Assembly: GCF_019431355.1 (NCBI RefSeq) | Contig: NZ_CP080269.1 | Coordinates: forward strand, 5,575,001 to 5,639,000 | DNA: 64,000 nucleotides | From: Paenibacillus sp. R14(2021) | GTDB taxonomy: Bacteria > Bacillota > Bacilli > Paenibacillales > Paenibacillaceae | Direction of reading: 5' to 3' | Shown: positions 16,094-24,632 of the stretch, piece after piece | Layout of the letters: every line of letters begins with the position of its first letter | Numbering within the stretch: the stretch's first letter is position 1 | Notes under the pieces: generated by a model | The model's database searches: none | Told to the model about the DNA's origin: nothing | The model's input: the letters and a program-made list of their open reading frames with translations, nothing else | Translations under genes and position numbers: made by a program

Positions 16094-17554
16094 ATGTCGA
16101 TGGCGATGCAATCTCAATTCAATTTTTACGATTCTCAGTCGTTTTACGATGAAATGTTCGACAAAGACCTTACCGTACGGATGCACTACGAAGGTGTTCA
16201 TCGAACGTTCGCCCGCATGAAGCCGCCGGAGCTCGCTGCCCGGCATGCAACAATGCAGCAGCGCATGCTGGAAGAAGGCATTACGTTTACCCTCTACGCC
16301 CAAGATCAGTCCGAACCGCTGGAACGAACGATCCCCTTCGATTATATTCCCCGCATCATCCCGAGGCATGAATGGGAGAGCATCGAGCGCGGCATGAAGC
16401 AGCGCGTGAAGGCGCTGAATGCCTTCATCCGGGATATTTATCACGAACAGGCGATTGTGAAAGATGGGATTATTCCAAGGAGCATGATTATCGGCAATAC
16501 CTATTTCCGTCCCGAAATGGCTGGGCTGCATGTCCCGCAAAACGTCTATATGACGGCGTCGGGCATAGATTTAATAAGAGACGAGAAGGGCCGTTATTTT
16601 GTGCTGGAGGACAATCTCCGCACGCCTTCGGGCTTTTCTTACTTGTACAAAGGCAGAAGCTTGATGAGTGAATTGTTCTCTGAACTATACTTGTCCAGCG
16701 CCGTGGCCGACATCGAACGCAGCCTGAATATCTTCCTCAGCTCGCTTCGCAGCCTCGCCCCTTCCGGCAAACGAGATCCGCTCATCGTCCTGTTGACGCC
16801 TGGCGCGTATAATTCCGCTTACTTCGAGCATGCCTTCCTCGCGCAGCAGATGGGCATTCACTTGGTCGAGGGCAGAGATTTAGTATACAAGGATCACAAA
16901 ATCTACTTGCGCGATTTGCGCGGGCTGCGCCAGGTCGATGTCATTTACCGGCGGCTGGACGACGAGTATTTGGATCCGCTTGCGTTCCAGAGCGACTCGC
17001 TGCTTGGCGTGCCCGGTCTTATGAATGCATACCGGGCAGGCAACATAGCTATTGCCAATGCGCCGGGGACAGGCGTTGCGGACGATAAGGCGGTCTATGC
17101 GTATGTGCCGGATATGATCCGTTACTACTCGGGCGAAGAGCCGATCTTAGACAATGTGCCGACTTACGTGCTTGCGCGAAAAGAAGATCGCGAGTATGCC
17201 TTGGCGAATCTGGATCAGCTCGTTGTCAAAGAAACCTCGCTCTCCGGGGGCTACGGCATGCTGATCGGGCCTGCCGCTTCTCAAAAGGAGATCCATACTT
17301 TCGCAGATGCAATCAGGCGCGATCCAAGCCGTTATATCGCGCAGACGACGATGAAGCTGTCACGGGCGCCGGTCATGCTGGGCGGAGCCATGCAGCCGCG
17401 GCATATCGATTTGCGGGTGTTTGTTCTCATGGGCGGTTCGCAAATGCATGTCATTCCGGGCGGGCTTACCCGTGTGGCGCTGCAGGAGGGCTCGCTTGTC
17501 GTCAATTCTTCGCAGGGCGGCGGCGTTAAGGATACATGGGTGCTCAGTCGGTAA
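16094..17554 (+). CDS. circularly permuted ATP-grasp protein (type 2, DUF404/DUF407)
   Basis: A 486-residue member of the CP_ATPgrasp_2 family, predicted to ligate an amino group to a carboxylate through an acyl-phosphate. Family landmarks are FYDEMFDKD near the start, RVKALNAFIRDIYHEQ, ASGIDLIRDEKGRYFVLEDNLRTPSGFSY, LLTPGAYNSAYFEH, VDVIYRRLDDEYLDPL, NAPGTGVADDKAVYAYVP, VVKETSLSGGYGML and RHIDLRVFV. The ATG at 16094 has GGAGG 8 bases upstream; an earlier in-frame ATG at 16052 has none. It is the first gene of a three-gene operon with an alpha-E protein and a transglutaminase, a trio conserved across many bacteria and thought to make or modify a peptide. Its product is not known. Confidence 0.93.
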   Translation: MSMAMQSQFNFYDSQSFYDEMFDKDLTVRMHYEGVHRTFARMKPPELAARHATMQQRMLEEGITFTLYAQDQSEPLERTIPFDYIPRIIPRHEWESIERGMKQRVKALNAFIRDIYHEQAIVKDGIIPRSMIIGNTYFRPEMAGLHVPQNVYMTASGIDLIRDEKGRYFVLEDNLRTPSGFSYLYKGRSLMSELFSELYLSSAVADIERSLNIFLSSLRSLAPSGKRDPLIVLLTPGAYNSAYFEHAFLAQQMGIHLVEGRDLVYKDHKIYLRDLRGLRQVDVIYRRLDDEYLDPLAFQSDSLLGVPGLMNAYRAGNIAIANAPGTGVADDKAVYAYVPDMIRYYSGEEPILDNVPTYVLARKEDREYALANLDQLVVKETSLSGGYGMLIGPAASQKEIHTFADAIRRDPSRYIAQTTMKLSRAPVMLGGAMQPRHIDLRVFVLMGGSQMHVIPGGLTRVALQEGSLVVNSSQGGGVKDTWVLSR

Positions 17555-17578
17555 GTATCATGGATGGAGGGATGAAGG

Positions 17579-18580
17579 ATGCTTAATCGCAATGCGGAGG
17601 CTTTATTTTGGATCGGCCGGTATATGGAGCGTGCGGAGAACCACGCCCGGCTGATCGATGTTCACTTTCATCTACAAGCTGAGGATACGCTTGCGATTCC
17701 GCGGAGCGACGGCGGTACAATAAAGCAAACGCTGTGCAAATGGGGCCGCATCGTTGATGCGCTTGGCAGCCGCTCGTCGTACGAGCAGCAGTACGGCTCA
17801 TACACGGAACAGGATGTTGTCCATTATATAACGCTGGACCGTGACAATGCGAATTCCCTCGTCACCTGTGTCAATCACGCCCGGGATAATGTGCGAACGC
17901 TGCGGGAGAAGCTGCCGAGCGAGCTGTGGGACGTAACCAACGGCTTTTATTTATGGCTGCGGGAGAAGCAGGCTGGCGACTTGACACACGAGTCCCCGCA
18001 TCAGTTTTTCTCCCGGATTAAGGAGTGGACCTCGCTGTTTCACGGCATCACCCAATCCGTTATGCCGCGTGAGAACGAGTGGCATTTTATCGAGTGCGGC
18101 CGGTATCTGGAGCGAACGGAGAATACGCTGCGGATCATGCAGTCAGCCATCATGACGCGATCGTTGAGTCCATCGGAAGAAGGGGACAACTTCGAGATCT
18201 ACCCTTATCTCCAGGCGGTGCTCCGCTCGGTCAGCGGCTACCAAACCTTCCGCCGTTACTACGCGGACGGCGTATCCCCGGATGCGATCATCGAGTTTCT
18301 GGTGCTGAATGAAGTATTTCCGCGTTCCGTACATTTCTCTCTGCACGAGCTTGATGCGCATTTACGGGGGATCGAGCTGCAGGAGAAGCAGCTGCGTTCC
18401 GCACATGACCGGATTATCCGCCAAGTCGTCAAGCTGAAGGCGGAGCTCGCTTGTCTGGAGCGGGAAGATCTTCAGATGGATCCCGAAGGGAAGGTCACCG
18501 GCCATTTGCTGCAGGCGGCCGGGCAGCTGGGAGCTGCGTTTGCGCAAACCTTTTTTCGATTCGGGGAGGTCAGCGCATGA
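17579..18580 (+). CDS. alpha-E domain protein (DUF403)
   Basis: A 333-residue, mostly helical protein beginning MLNRNAEALFWIGRYMERAENHARLI, the signature of the alpha-E family. Repeated Glu/Arg-rich helices follow (ECGRYLERTENTLRIMQSA, DRIIRQVVKLKAELACL). The biochemical role is unknown; the family occurs almost only next to CP-ATP-grasp and transglutaminase genes, so it is assumed to be a partner of the ligase. It begins 24 bases after the ATP-grasp stop with a GGAGGG site, and its TGA overlaps the ATG of the next gene (ATGA), so translation is coupled. Confidence 0.93.
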   Translation: MLNRNAEALFWIGRYMERAENHARLIDVHFHLQAEDTLAIPRSDGGTIKQTLCKWGRIVDALGSRSSYEQQYGSYTEQDVVHYITLDRDNANSLVTCVNHARDNVRTLREKLPSELWDVTNGFYLWLREKQAGDLTHESPHQFFSRIKEWTSLFHGITQSVMPRENEWHFIECGRYLERTENTLRIMQSAIMTRSLSPSEEGDNFEIYPYLQAVLRSVSGYQTFRRYYADGVSPDAIIEFLVLNEVFPRSVHFSLHELDAHLRGIELQEKQLRSAHDRIIRQVVKLKAELACLEREDLQMDPEGKVTGHLLQAAGQLGAAFAQTFFRFGEVSA

Positions 18581-19461
18581 AGCTAAGCATCTCGCACACG
18601 ACGCATTATTCCTACTCGGGGCCGGTATCGGACAGTGTCAATGAGCTGCGCTTGACCCCGTTTACGAACGATCAACAGTCCTGTTACCAGCATTCCATCT
18701 CGGTGGAGCCGAACGCGCCGCTGTTCAGCTATGACGATTATTTCGGTAATCGGGTGCATGTGTTCTCCGTCAACCGTCAGCATCGGAAGCTGACGATCCG
18801 CTCGCAGATGACGGTCGTGACCCGGGAGGCGGTCAAGCCGTCGAGCGGCAAGGAAGGTATGGCTCCTAAGGATGCTTGGGAATGGCTGGCCTGCGATAAA
18901 GCCGCGAACCGTTTTGCTGAATTTTTGCTGCCTACTGATTATACCGGCATCACCCCTGAGGTTGCGGCTTTCGCGGAAACGCCGGCCCATGGCAAGACCG
19001 GGGAAGAGCAGCTTGGCGTGTATGGCTGGCTCCTTGCGGTGAGCAATCGCATTCAGAGCGAATTCGTGTATGATCCCGAAGCGACCAACGTGCATACGAT
19101 CGCCGGCGACATGCTGCGCAGACGCCGCGGCGTGTGTCAAGATTTTGCCCATCTCATGATTGCGGCATGCCGGGCGAAGGGCGTGCCGGCACGCTATGTG
19201 AGCGGGTATCATTTTGTCGGAGATCTGCAGGGCGGCAGTGCGGATTTCGAACAGGCTTCCCATGCTTGGGTGGAGGCTTACGTGCCGGGGATGGGGTGGA
19301 GCGGATTCGATCCGACGAACAACGCCCTTGTCGGAGAGCGGTACGTCAAGCTGGGACATGGCAGGGATTACAAGGATATCGTTCCCGTGAAGGGTGTTTA
19401 TATGGGGACAAGCGATGCGGATCTGACCGTGACGGTCGATGTGAAGAAAGTCGAGGATTAA
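18577..19461 (+). CDS. transglutaminase-like cysteine protease
   Basis: A 294-residue protein with the bacterial transglutaminase N-terminal beta domain (KLSISHTTHYSYSGPVSDSVNELRLTP) and a papain-like transglutaminase core. The triad is visible: Cys187 (RGVCQDFAH), His229 (SHAWVEAYV) and Asp245 (WSGFDPTNN). No signal peptide is seen, so it should act in the cytoplasm. The ATG overlaps the alpha-E stop, with GGGGAGGT upstream. Within this conserved trio it may cleave or trim the product made by the ATP-grasp ligase; that is inference. The operon ends at a long bidirectional terminator. Confidence 0.94.
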   Translation: MKLSISHTTHYSYSGPVSDSVNELRLTPFTNDQQSCYQHSISVEPNAPLFSYDDYFGNRVHVFSVNRQHRKLTIRSQMTVVTREAVKPSSGKEGMAPKDAWEWLACDKAANRFAEFLLPTDYTGITPEVAAFAETPAHGKTGEEQLGVYGWLLAVSNRIQSEFVYDPEATNVHTIAGDMLRRRRGVCQDFAHLMIAACRAKGVPARYVSGYHFVGDLQGGSADFEQASHAWVEAYVPGMGWSGFDPTNNALVGERYVKLGHGRDYKDIVPVKGVYMGTSDADLTVTVDVKKVED

Positions 19462-19497
19462 GTTGCCGTGCATCGTATAAGAGAAGCAAGGGAAGGT

Positions 19498-19552
19498 GCA
19501 ATAAGGCGGCTGAGCAGACACGAAACCGTGCCTGTGCAGCCGCCTTGTTGCA
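19498..19552. terminator. bidirectional terminator
   Basis: TGCAATAAGGCGGCTG pairs with CAGCCGCCTTGTTGCA with one mismatch. It lies between the convergent transglutaminase and spoVR genes. Confidence 0.85.
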
Positions 19553-19570
19553 TTTCTGGCACTTGACGCA

Positions 19571-21019
19571 TTAGATGAACTTCCGGCTCGTTTTCTTCCC
19601 GTCGCAGCTGAATACGATCCGCTTATCCTCGACGATCGTTTCCAAATGAACGGTCTTGCCCCACAGCTGCACGACATGCGGCAATGTCCGCTCCACGTAT
19701 TTCAAATCGAGCTCGACACCCTCGTACTTATGGAACAGAAACAATTCCCCCACGCGATTAAAGTCTCCATCTGTCACGACGATGCTCGGAAATCCGCCAT
19801 TGACGCGCGAGACGACGAGCTGGTCGCGGACCGATTCCCATGCCTTATCGGTAATTTTCCACTCCGCGCCTTTCTTCTCGAAGACGTAGAGGTCTAGATC
19901 GCCTACGAGCTTCTTCGTCATATAATTGCGAAGGAAGGAGATGTCAGAGTCGAACTCGCGCACCTCGAACATCTTCTCGCGTCCAAGCCCTGGCTTGCGG
20001 CCGAATCGCTCCTGTTCTTCCTTCGTCGGGTTATCCCAGCGCCGCTCGATATCTTCGAAGATTTTAAGCCCGAGGTAGTAAGGGTTAAGCGAATGCCTTG
20101 AAGGCTGCACGACGGACGAATTTAAGTGAGCGAACTCGATTGTCTCTTCGCTGGTAAGATCAAGCTCCCGGATGATGCGCTGATGCCAGTACGAAGCCCA
20201 GCCTTCGTTCATGATCTTCGTTTCGATTTGCGGCCAGAAATACAGCATTTCATCGCGCAGCATGGACATGATGTCGCGCTGCCAATCCTGGAGATTCGGC
20301 GAATACTCTTCAATGAACCAGATCAGATCCTTTTCCGGCTGAGGGGGGAATTTCTTCACGTCGGCCTGCGACTTCGCTGCACGCTCAGCGATCGCAGCCT
20401 GTTCCTCCTCGTCCAGCGTCCACAAATCATCGTACTGGGAAGGGCGATTCGGCTTGCTGCTTAAGTTCTCCTTGCTGAGCAGCTCGATATATTGCGATTT
20501 GTCGAGCTTATAAGGGCGTATGATGGTAGAGTCCACATGCTCTTGGATGGCCAATACGGCGTCGATGAACTGTTCAACTGCATCGATACCGTATTCCATT
20601 TCGTATTGGCTGACCCGCTCGGCGGTGGCCGACATGCTCTCCACCATATTCCGGTTGGAGGCGCTGAAGCGGGCGTTGTTCTTAAAGAAATCGCAGTGGG
20701 CGAGCACGTGGGCGACGATCAGCTTGTTTTGGATGAGGGAGTTGCCGTCAAGCAGGAAGGCGTAGCATGGGTTGGAGTTAATGACAAGCTCGTAAATCTT
20801 GCTGAGGCCAAAATCGTACTGCATCTTCATCTTATTAAAGGTTTTGCCAAAGCTCCAGTGGCTGAAGCGAGTCGGCATTCCGTAAGCTCCGAATGTATAA
20901 ATAATGTCGGCTGGACAGATTTCGTACCGCATCGGGTAGAAATCGAGACCGAATCCCTTTGCAATTTCCGTGATTTCGTCAATGGCTCGTTCGAGCGCCT
21001 TGATCTCATCCTGGTGCAA
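19571..21019 (-). CDS. spoVR: SpoVR family protein
   Basis: A 482-residue SpoVR protein (YcgB in enterobacteria), needed for normal spore cortex formation in Bacillus. The highly conserved stretches are present: [84 protein letters not shown] and [13 protein letters not shown]. The start is taken as TTG at 21019, because AAGGGGG lies 8 bases upstream and homologues begin there. An in-frame ATG at 21055 has no binding site and would sit on the transcription start predicted from the sigma-E-like promoter. It works with PrkA and YhbH in other bacteria; both are nearby. Confidence 0.95.
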   Translation of the reverse strand: MHQDEIKALERAIDEITEIAKGFGLDFYPMRYEICPADIIYTFGAYGMPTRFSHWSFGKTFNKMKMQYDFGLSKIYELVINSNPCYAFLLDGNSLIQNKLIVAHVLAHCDFFKNNARFSASNRNMVESMSATAERVSQYEMEYGIDAVEQFIDAVLAIQEHVDSTIIRPYKLDKSQYIELLSKENLSSKPNRPSQYDDLWTLDEEEQAAIAERAAKSQADVKKFPPQPEKDLIWFIEEYSPNLQDWQRDIMSMLRDEMLYFWPQIETKIMNEGWASYWHQRIIRELDLTSEETIEFAHLNSSVVQPSRHSLNPYYLGLKIFEDIERRWDNPTKEEQERFGRKPGLGREKMFEVREFDSDISFLRNYMTKKLVGDLDLYVFEKKGAEWKITDKAWESVRDQLVVSRVNGGFPSIVVTDGDFNRVGELFLFHKYEGVELDLKYVERTLPHVVQLWGKTVHLETIVEDKRIVFSCDGKKTSRKFI

Positions 21020-21060
21020 GTTCGTTTCCCCCTTGTAACGCGAATTGTGTTCCATAGCTA

Positions 21061-21089
21061 TATGTATGGGAGGGCGTCAAACGATATGT
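21061..21089 (-). promoter_or_regulatory. sigma-E-like promoter of spoVR
   Basis: On the minus strand, ACATATC (21089-21083), 14 bases, then CATACATA (21068-21061). Sigma-E promoters of Bacillus resemble KMATATT-N14/15-CATACAMT. The predicted transcription start is near 21054, about 35 bases ahead of the TTG start of spoVR. SpoVR is a mother-cell protein in Bacillus, which fits. Confidence 0.7.
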
Positions 21090-21186
21090 CGCCGACAGAG
21101 CAAATTTCGCTGCTTGTCCAGCCTAATTCAACGTGGTGAATACTAGTAATCTAATCAAATAAATATATTCGCCGCAAGAACCGCTG

Positions 21187-21195
21187 TGTTATGAT
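21187..21195 (+). promoter_or_regulatory. extended -10 promoter of the KinB-like kinase
   Basis: TGTTATGAT (TGN followed by TATGAT at 21190-21195) forms an extended -10 element; the -35 is poor. It lies about 75 bases ahead of the kinase start and within a small ACCGCT/AGCGGT inverted repeat. Confidence 0.45.
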
Positions 21196-21269
21196 AGCGG
21201 TATGCAAAAATAGATAATTTTACCTATTTAAAGACATCTTGCTGACTAGAGGAGTCGGATTTTGCAGCT

Positions 21270-22529
21270 ATGCTTGCGATACTTTCGTATGAGTTCCATG
21301 AATTGCTTTACATATTAAGCGCTTGCCTGCTTTTCTTTGTCGTCATGCCGAAGGCGGTGTTTAAAGCAGGTCTTCGGAAAGCTTTATACCTGGCGATCTT
21401 TGTCTTGTTTTCGATATGCTATTTGGTACTCGAATCCATTGAGACATGGGTGTATGCGCTCCATTTGATGCCGATTGGCATTATGCTGGCTGCGGTATTC
21501 GAAGGCTGGGTGACAGGCATGATCACATGGGCCGCGTTCGTCATCTGCGGCATTCTTATCGCGCACACGGATCCGGCGGCGAATATCGTAAGCAATTCCA
21601 CGCTGCTCGCAATTGGCTTGCACTATCACTACAATTCTTATCGGACCAGCGGATTCAGAACAATTACATTGAAATCGCTCCTGTTCGTAATTGTTCATAT
21701 GGCGCTCTATACTGGGGTCGCCTATTATAACGGGAGCGTGTTGGAGCGGGAGAGGCTGCTCGTCATTACACTGGGTACCATTCTGTCGGCAGCACTTATC
21801 ATTTACACCCATTACAAAGTAAAGAATCAAGAGAAGCTGCAGGAAGAGCTTTATAGCGCGGAAAAATATCATATGATTGGACAGCTTGCCGCATCGATAT
21901 CGCATGAAATTCGCAATCCGCTCACGACGACCAGAGGTTTTCTGCAAATGATGGGGAAACCGAATTTGGATCCGGATGCGATTGAGCTCTACCGAATGCA
22001 TGCATTCGAAGGCGTGGAGCACGCGAATGCGATCATTACCGACTTATTGAACTATGCCAAACCTGAGGTGGAGGAAGCTAGACCGATCGATGTTCAGGCT
22101 GAGATCGAGTCGCTCCTACCGTGGATATCGCCGCTCTCTGTCATGTCGAGCGTTGAGATCAAGATCAGTCATCATCAACCGCACGTCTTCATCCTGGGAG
22201 AACCGAAGAAGCTGCAGCAATGTCTGCTTAATCTTATGAAGAACGCAATCGAGGCCATGCCTGCGGGAGGCATTTTATCCATCGGGACCAAGGTGGAGGA
22301 CAACCGGCTTTGCATTGAAATCGCGGACACTGGCATGGGCATGAGCAGCGTGCAGCTGAAGCGAATCGGGCTGCCTTTCTTTACGACCAAGGAGAAGGGA
22401 ACAGGGCTTGGTTTAATGGTCGTTGTCAGCTTGGTACGGGTCATGAACGGACAAATTACATTTAACAGCAAGCGAGGGCAGGGAACGGTCTGCATCATCC
22501 AATTTCCGCTTATTGGCACCGGCTCTTAG
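21270..22529 (+). CDS. KinB-like sporulation sensor histidine kinase (5TM-LYT type)
   Basis: A 419-residue kinase with five or six transmembrane helices in its first 185 residues, resembling the 5TMR-LYT sensor of KinB and LytS. The kinase core has His212 in AASISHEIRNPLTTTRGFLQMM, the N box (LLNLMKNAIEAMPAGG), G1 (ADTGMGM), F box (GLPFFTTKEKGTGLGL) and G2. The HEIRNPLTTTRGFLQ stretch is characteristic of kinases that phosphorylate Spo0F in the sporulation phosphorelay; no response regulator is adjacent, again as expected for such kinases. The GAGGAG site is 15 bases from the ATG, longer than usual. Which Kin paralogue this is cannot be settled. Confidence 0.87.
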   Translation: MLAILSYEFHELLYILSACLLFFVVMPKAVFKAGLRKALYLAIFVLFSICYLVLESIETWVYALHLMPIGIMLAAVFEGWVTGMITWAAFVICGILIAHTDPAANIVSNSTLLAIGLHYHYNSYRTSGFRTITLKSLLFVIVHMALYTGVAYYNGSVLERERLLVITLGTILSAALIIYTHYKVKNQEKLQEELYSAEKYHMIGQLAASISHEIRNPLTTTRGFLQMMGKPNLDPDAIELYRMHAFEGVEHANAIITDLLNYAKPEVEEARPIDVQAEIESLLPWISPLSVMSSVEIKISHHQPHVFILGEPKKLQQCLLNLMKNAIEAMPAGGILSIGTKVEDNRLCIEIADTGMGMSSVQLKRIGLPFFTTKEKGTGLGLMVVVSLVRVMNGQITFNSKRGQGTVCIIQFPLIGTGS

Positions 22530-22557
22530 ATCCATAGCGTACGGAAGCACCAAAAAA

Positions 22558-22608
22558 AGCACCTTACGAACAGGCAGCGCTGCGAGCGTTCCTGAGCTTA
22601 AGGTGCTT
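22558..22608. terminator. bidirectional terminator
   Basis: AAGCACCTTA pairs with TAAGGTGCTT, with further internal pairing. The minus-strand copy ends in T7. It separates the convergent kinase and ltaS genes. Confidence 0.88.
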
Positions 22609-22613
22609 CTTCG

Positions 22614-24473
22614 TCATTTTTGGACCGGAGGCAGCTGGCTGACGTAGCTGTCGGAGAGCTGGAGCAGTTTCAGCGCGCGGTTATACTGGTCTTCTGTCGT
22701 CGAGCTTCCCGGGGCGGCATCACCATGCAGCGGGTAATGCGTCCCGTCCTTGTAGGCTGTTCCTGGAATGAACAGCTCATGATCAGTAAGAAGCGATCCG
22801 GAAGGCAGGTAATAGCGTTCAGGCAAAATATTAGTCGTCTGATTGAGCAAGTCCTGTCCGAAGTGAATATGTTCCTTGAGCGAGACGCCAAGCAAGTTCG
22901 CGACCGTTGGCATGATGTCGGACTGGGCACCCGCTTGTTTCAGCTCCATGGGCTCCTTCATGCCAGGCGAAGCAATAATAAGCGGAATATTAATCATATC
23001 CGTATTCCCGTATTCGTGGCCGTAGATTTCCTTCATAAGCGCTTTGTCGTCCGCATCCAGCGAGTAGATCGGCAGTCCAAGATGATCGCCGTAGGTGACA
23101 AATACGCTGTTGTCCCAGATACCGCGTTTCTTGAGATCCTCGATGAAGAGGCCAAGCGCGTAATCCGCGTAGTTCTGCGCGCGTATATAGTCGCCGACGA
23201 ACGTGCCTTCGTATCGCGCGGGAAGCTTGAGCTTGAATTTGTCTTTCGGAATCGTAAACGGGTGATGTGACGACATGGAAATGAGCTGGGCGTAGAAAGG
23301 CTTGCCGGATTTCTTCATTTCGTCCAGCTGCGCAGCCGCCTTGGCGTACAATACTTCATCGGATGGACCGAAGAACACCATATCGTCTTGACCGAAGAAA
23401 TGCTGGTCGTAATACTTGTCAAACCCGATGGACTTATACAAATCGGCACGGTTCCAGAACTCCACAAAGTTCGTATGGAACGTAGCGGTTTGATAGCCTT
23501 TCGCGCTTAGCAGCTTCGGCAGGCTGGGCAGCGCACGGTCCGTGTAGACCACGGTCGCAGCTCCGTTCGGGGGCGTGTAGAAGGAGGTGTTCACGACGAA
23601 CTCCGCGTCCGACGTGTTGCCTTGTCCCACCTGCTGGTAGAAATTCGAGAAATACAAGTTCTCCTTAGCCAGCTTGTTCATGTTCGGCGTAATTTCCTGG
23701 CCGTCAATCGTAAGCCCGATCAAGAAGTTCTGGAAGGACTCCATCTGCACGATAATCAAGTTTTTGCCTTCGGCTGTCTTCCAGTAGCTCGGAGAGACCG
23801 GATCATGAGTGCCTTTCGCTTCATCGATGACCTGCTGCGAGATATCCTTCATGGGAATCGGGGGAGCCTCTTGATCCGCGAAAATCGTATAAACCTCGTA
23901 ATTCAAGATCCCCATATCCTCGGCTTTGATAAGCTCGTTCATACTGGCCCGATTCGGCAGAATATTGAACAGGCAGAGCGCGAGGGATACGATGAATATG
24001 AAGGTAATGACTGCTTTGTTCAGCGGCAGCTGACTGACTTGATTCCAGTGAACGGCTCCCCTTCGTTTGAATAATAGAACAAACAGAACAATAATATCGA
24101 GGAAAATAAACAAGTAATAGGGATCCAGCAGCGAGAATACGCTGCTCTTCACTGCGGTTACCTGATTGACCTGCTCCAGCGCATGGTAGGTCACGATAAT
24201 GCCGAAATATTTGTAATACATAATGACAGCGAATAATATGGCGGTTACGAGCAAGTTAACGATGACATAGAGCATGAGCTTTCGCTTCGTGGCGAACCAT
24301 TCGATCAAGCAGAACAGCAGCCAGAAGAAGGGCAGCTCCGTGACGAGCAGGGTCCAAGACGGTCCGCCATCGAAAATAACCAAGTAGGCAAGCGTGCTTT
24401 TAATGACGAGGATAAGGGTAAAAAAAATAAAAGGCTTCATCTGAAAAAGCCGTCTGAACGACCACGCAGGCAT
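22614..24473 (-). CDS. ltaS: lipoteichoic acid synthase-type sulfatase
   Basis: A 619-residue polytopic enzyme of the LtaS family, which polymerises glycerol phosphate from phosphatidylglycerol on the outer face of the membrane. Five transmembrane helices fill residues 12-185. The extracellular sulfatase-fold domain has the metal ligand Glu in IVQMESFQNF, the catalytic Thr287 in QGNTSDAEF, a HTNFVEFWNRADLYKSIGFD segment, SSHHPF, and the Asp-His pair in TYGDHLG. All expected active-site residues are present. Paralogues include primases and stress-induced synthases, so ltaS is used in the family sense. It has its own promoter and stands divergent to an MFS transporter. Confidence 0.92.
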   Translation of the reverse strand: MPAWSFRRLFQMKPFIFFTLILVIKSTLAYLVIFDGGPSWTLLVTELPFFWLLFCLIEWFATKRKLMLYVIVNLLVTAILFAVIMYYKYFGIIVTYHALEQVNQVTAVKSSVFSLLDPYYLFIFLDIIVLFVLLFKRRGAVHWNQVSQLPLNKAVITFIFIVSLALCLFNILPNRASMNELIKAEDMGILNYEVYTIFADQEAPPIPMKDISQQVIDEAKGTHDPVSPSYWKTAEGKNLIIVQMESFQNFLIGLTIDGQEITPNMNKLAKENLYFSNFYQQVGQGNTSDAEFVVNTSFYTPPNGAATVVYTDRALPSLPKLLSAKGYQTATFHTNFVEFWNRADLYKSIGFDKYYDQHFFGQDDMVFFGPSDEVLYAKAAAQLDEMKKSGKPFYAQLISMSSHHPFTIPKDKFKLKLPARYEGTFVGDYIRAQNYADYALGLFIEDLKKRGIWDNSVFVTYGDHLGLPIYSLDADDKALMKEIYGHEYGNTDMINIPLIIASPGMKEPMELKQAGAQSDIMPTVANLLGVSLKEHIHFGQDLLNQTTNILPERYYLPSGSLLTDHELFIPGTAYKDGTHYPLHGDAAPGSSTTEDQYNRALKLLQLSDSYVSQLPPVQK

Positions 24474-24521
24474 ACGGAAATCCGTCCTTTCGAAACACGT
24501 ACTGCAAATCTCTCAACGTAC

Positions 24522-24551
24522 ATTATGCCCTCTTTCAAGCAAATTTGTCAA
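24522..24551 (-). promoter_or_regulatory. sigma-A promoter of ltaS
   Basis: On the minus strand: a perfect TTGACA (24551-24546), an 18-bp spacer and CATAAT (24527-24522). Confidence 0.7.
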
Positions 24552-24585
24552 AATGGTAAATACGCGTAAAGCGAGCTTCTCTCCG

Positions 24586-24594
24586 TGCTATACT
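24586..24594 (+). promoter_or_regulatory. extended -10 promoter of the MFS gene
   Basis: TGCTATACT gives an extended -10 (TATACT at 24589-24594) about 40 bases upstream of the MFS start. The -35 is not convincing. Confidence 0.5.
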
Positions 24595-24632
24595 TAGGAA
24601 AAAGCTTCCTGCGGAGAGGGCATATATCCATC

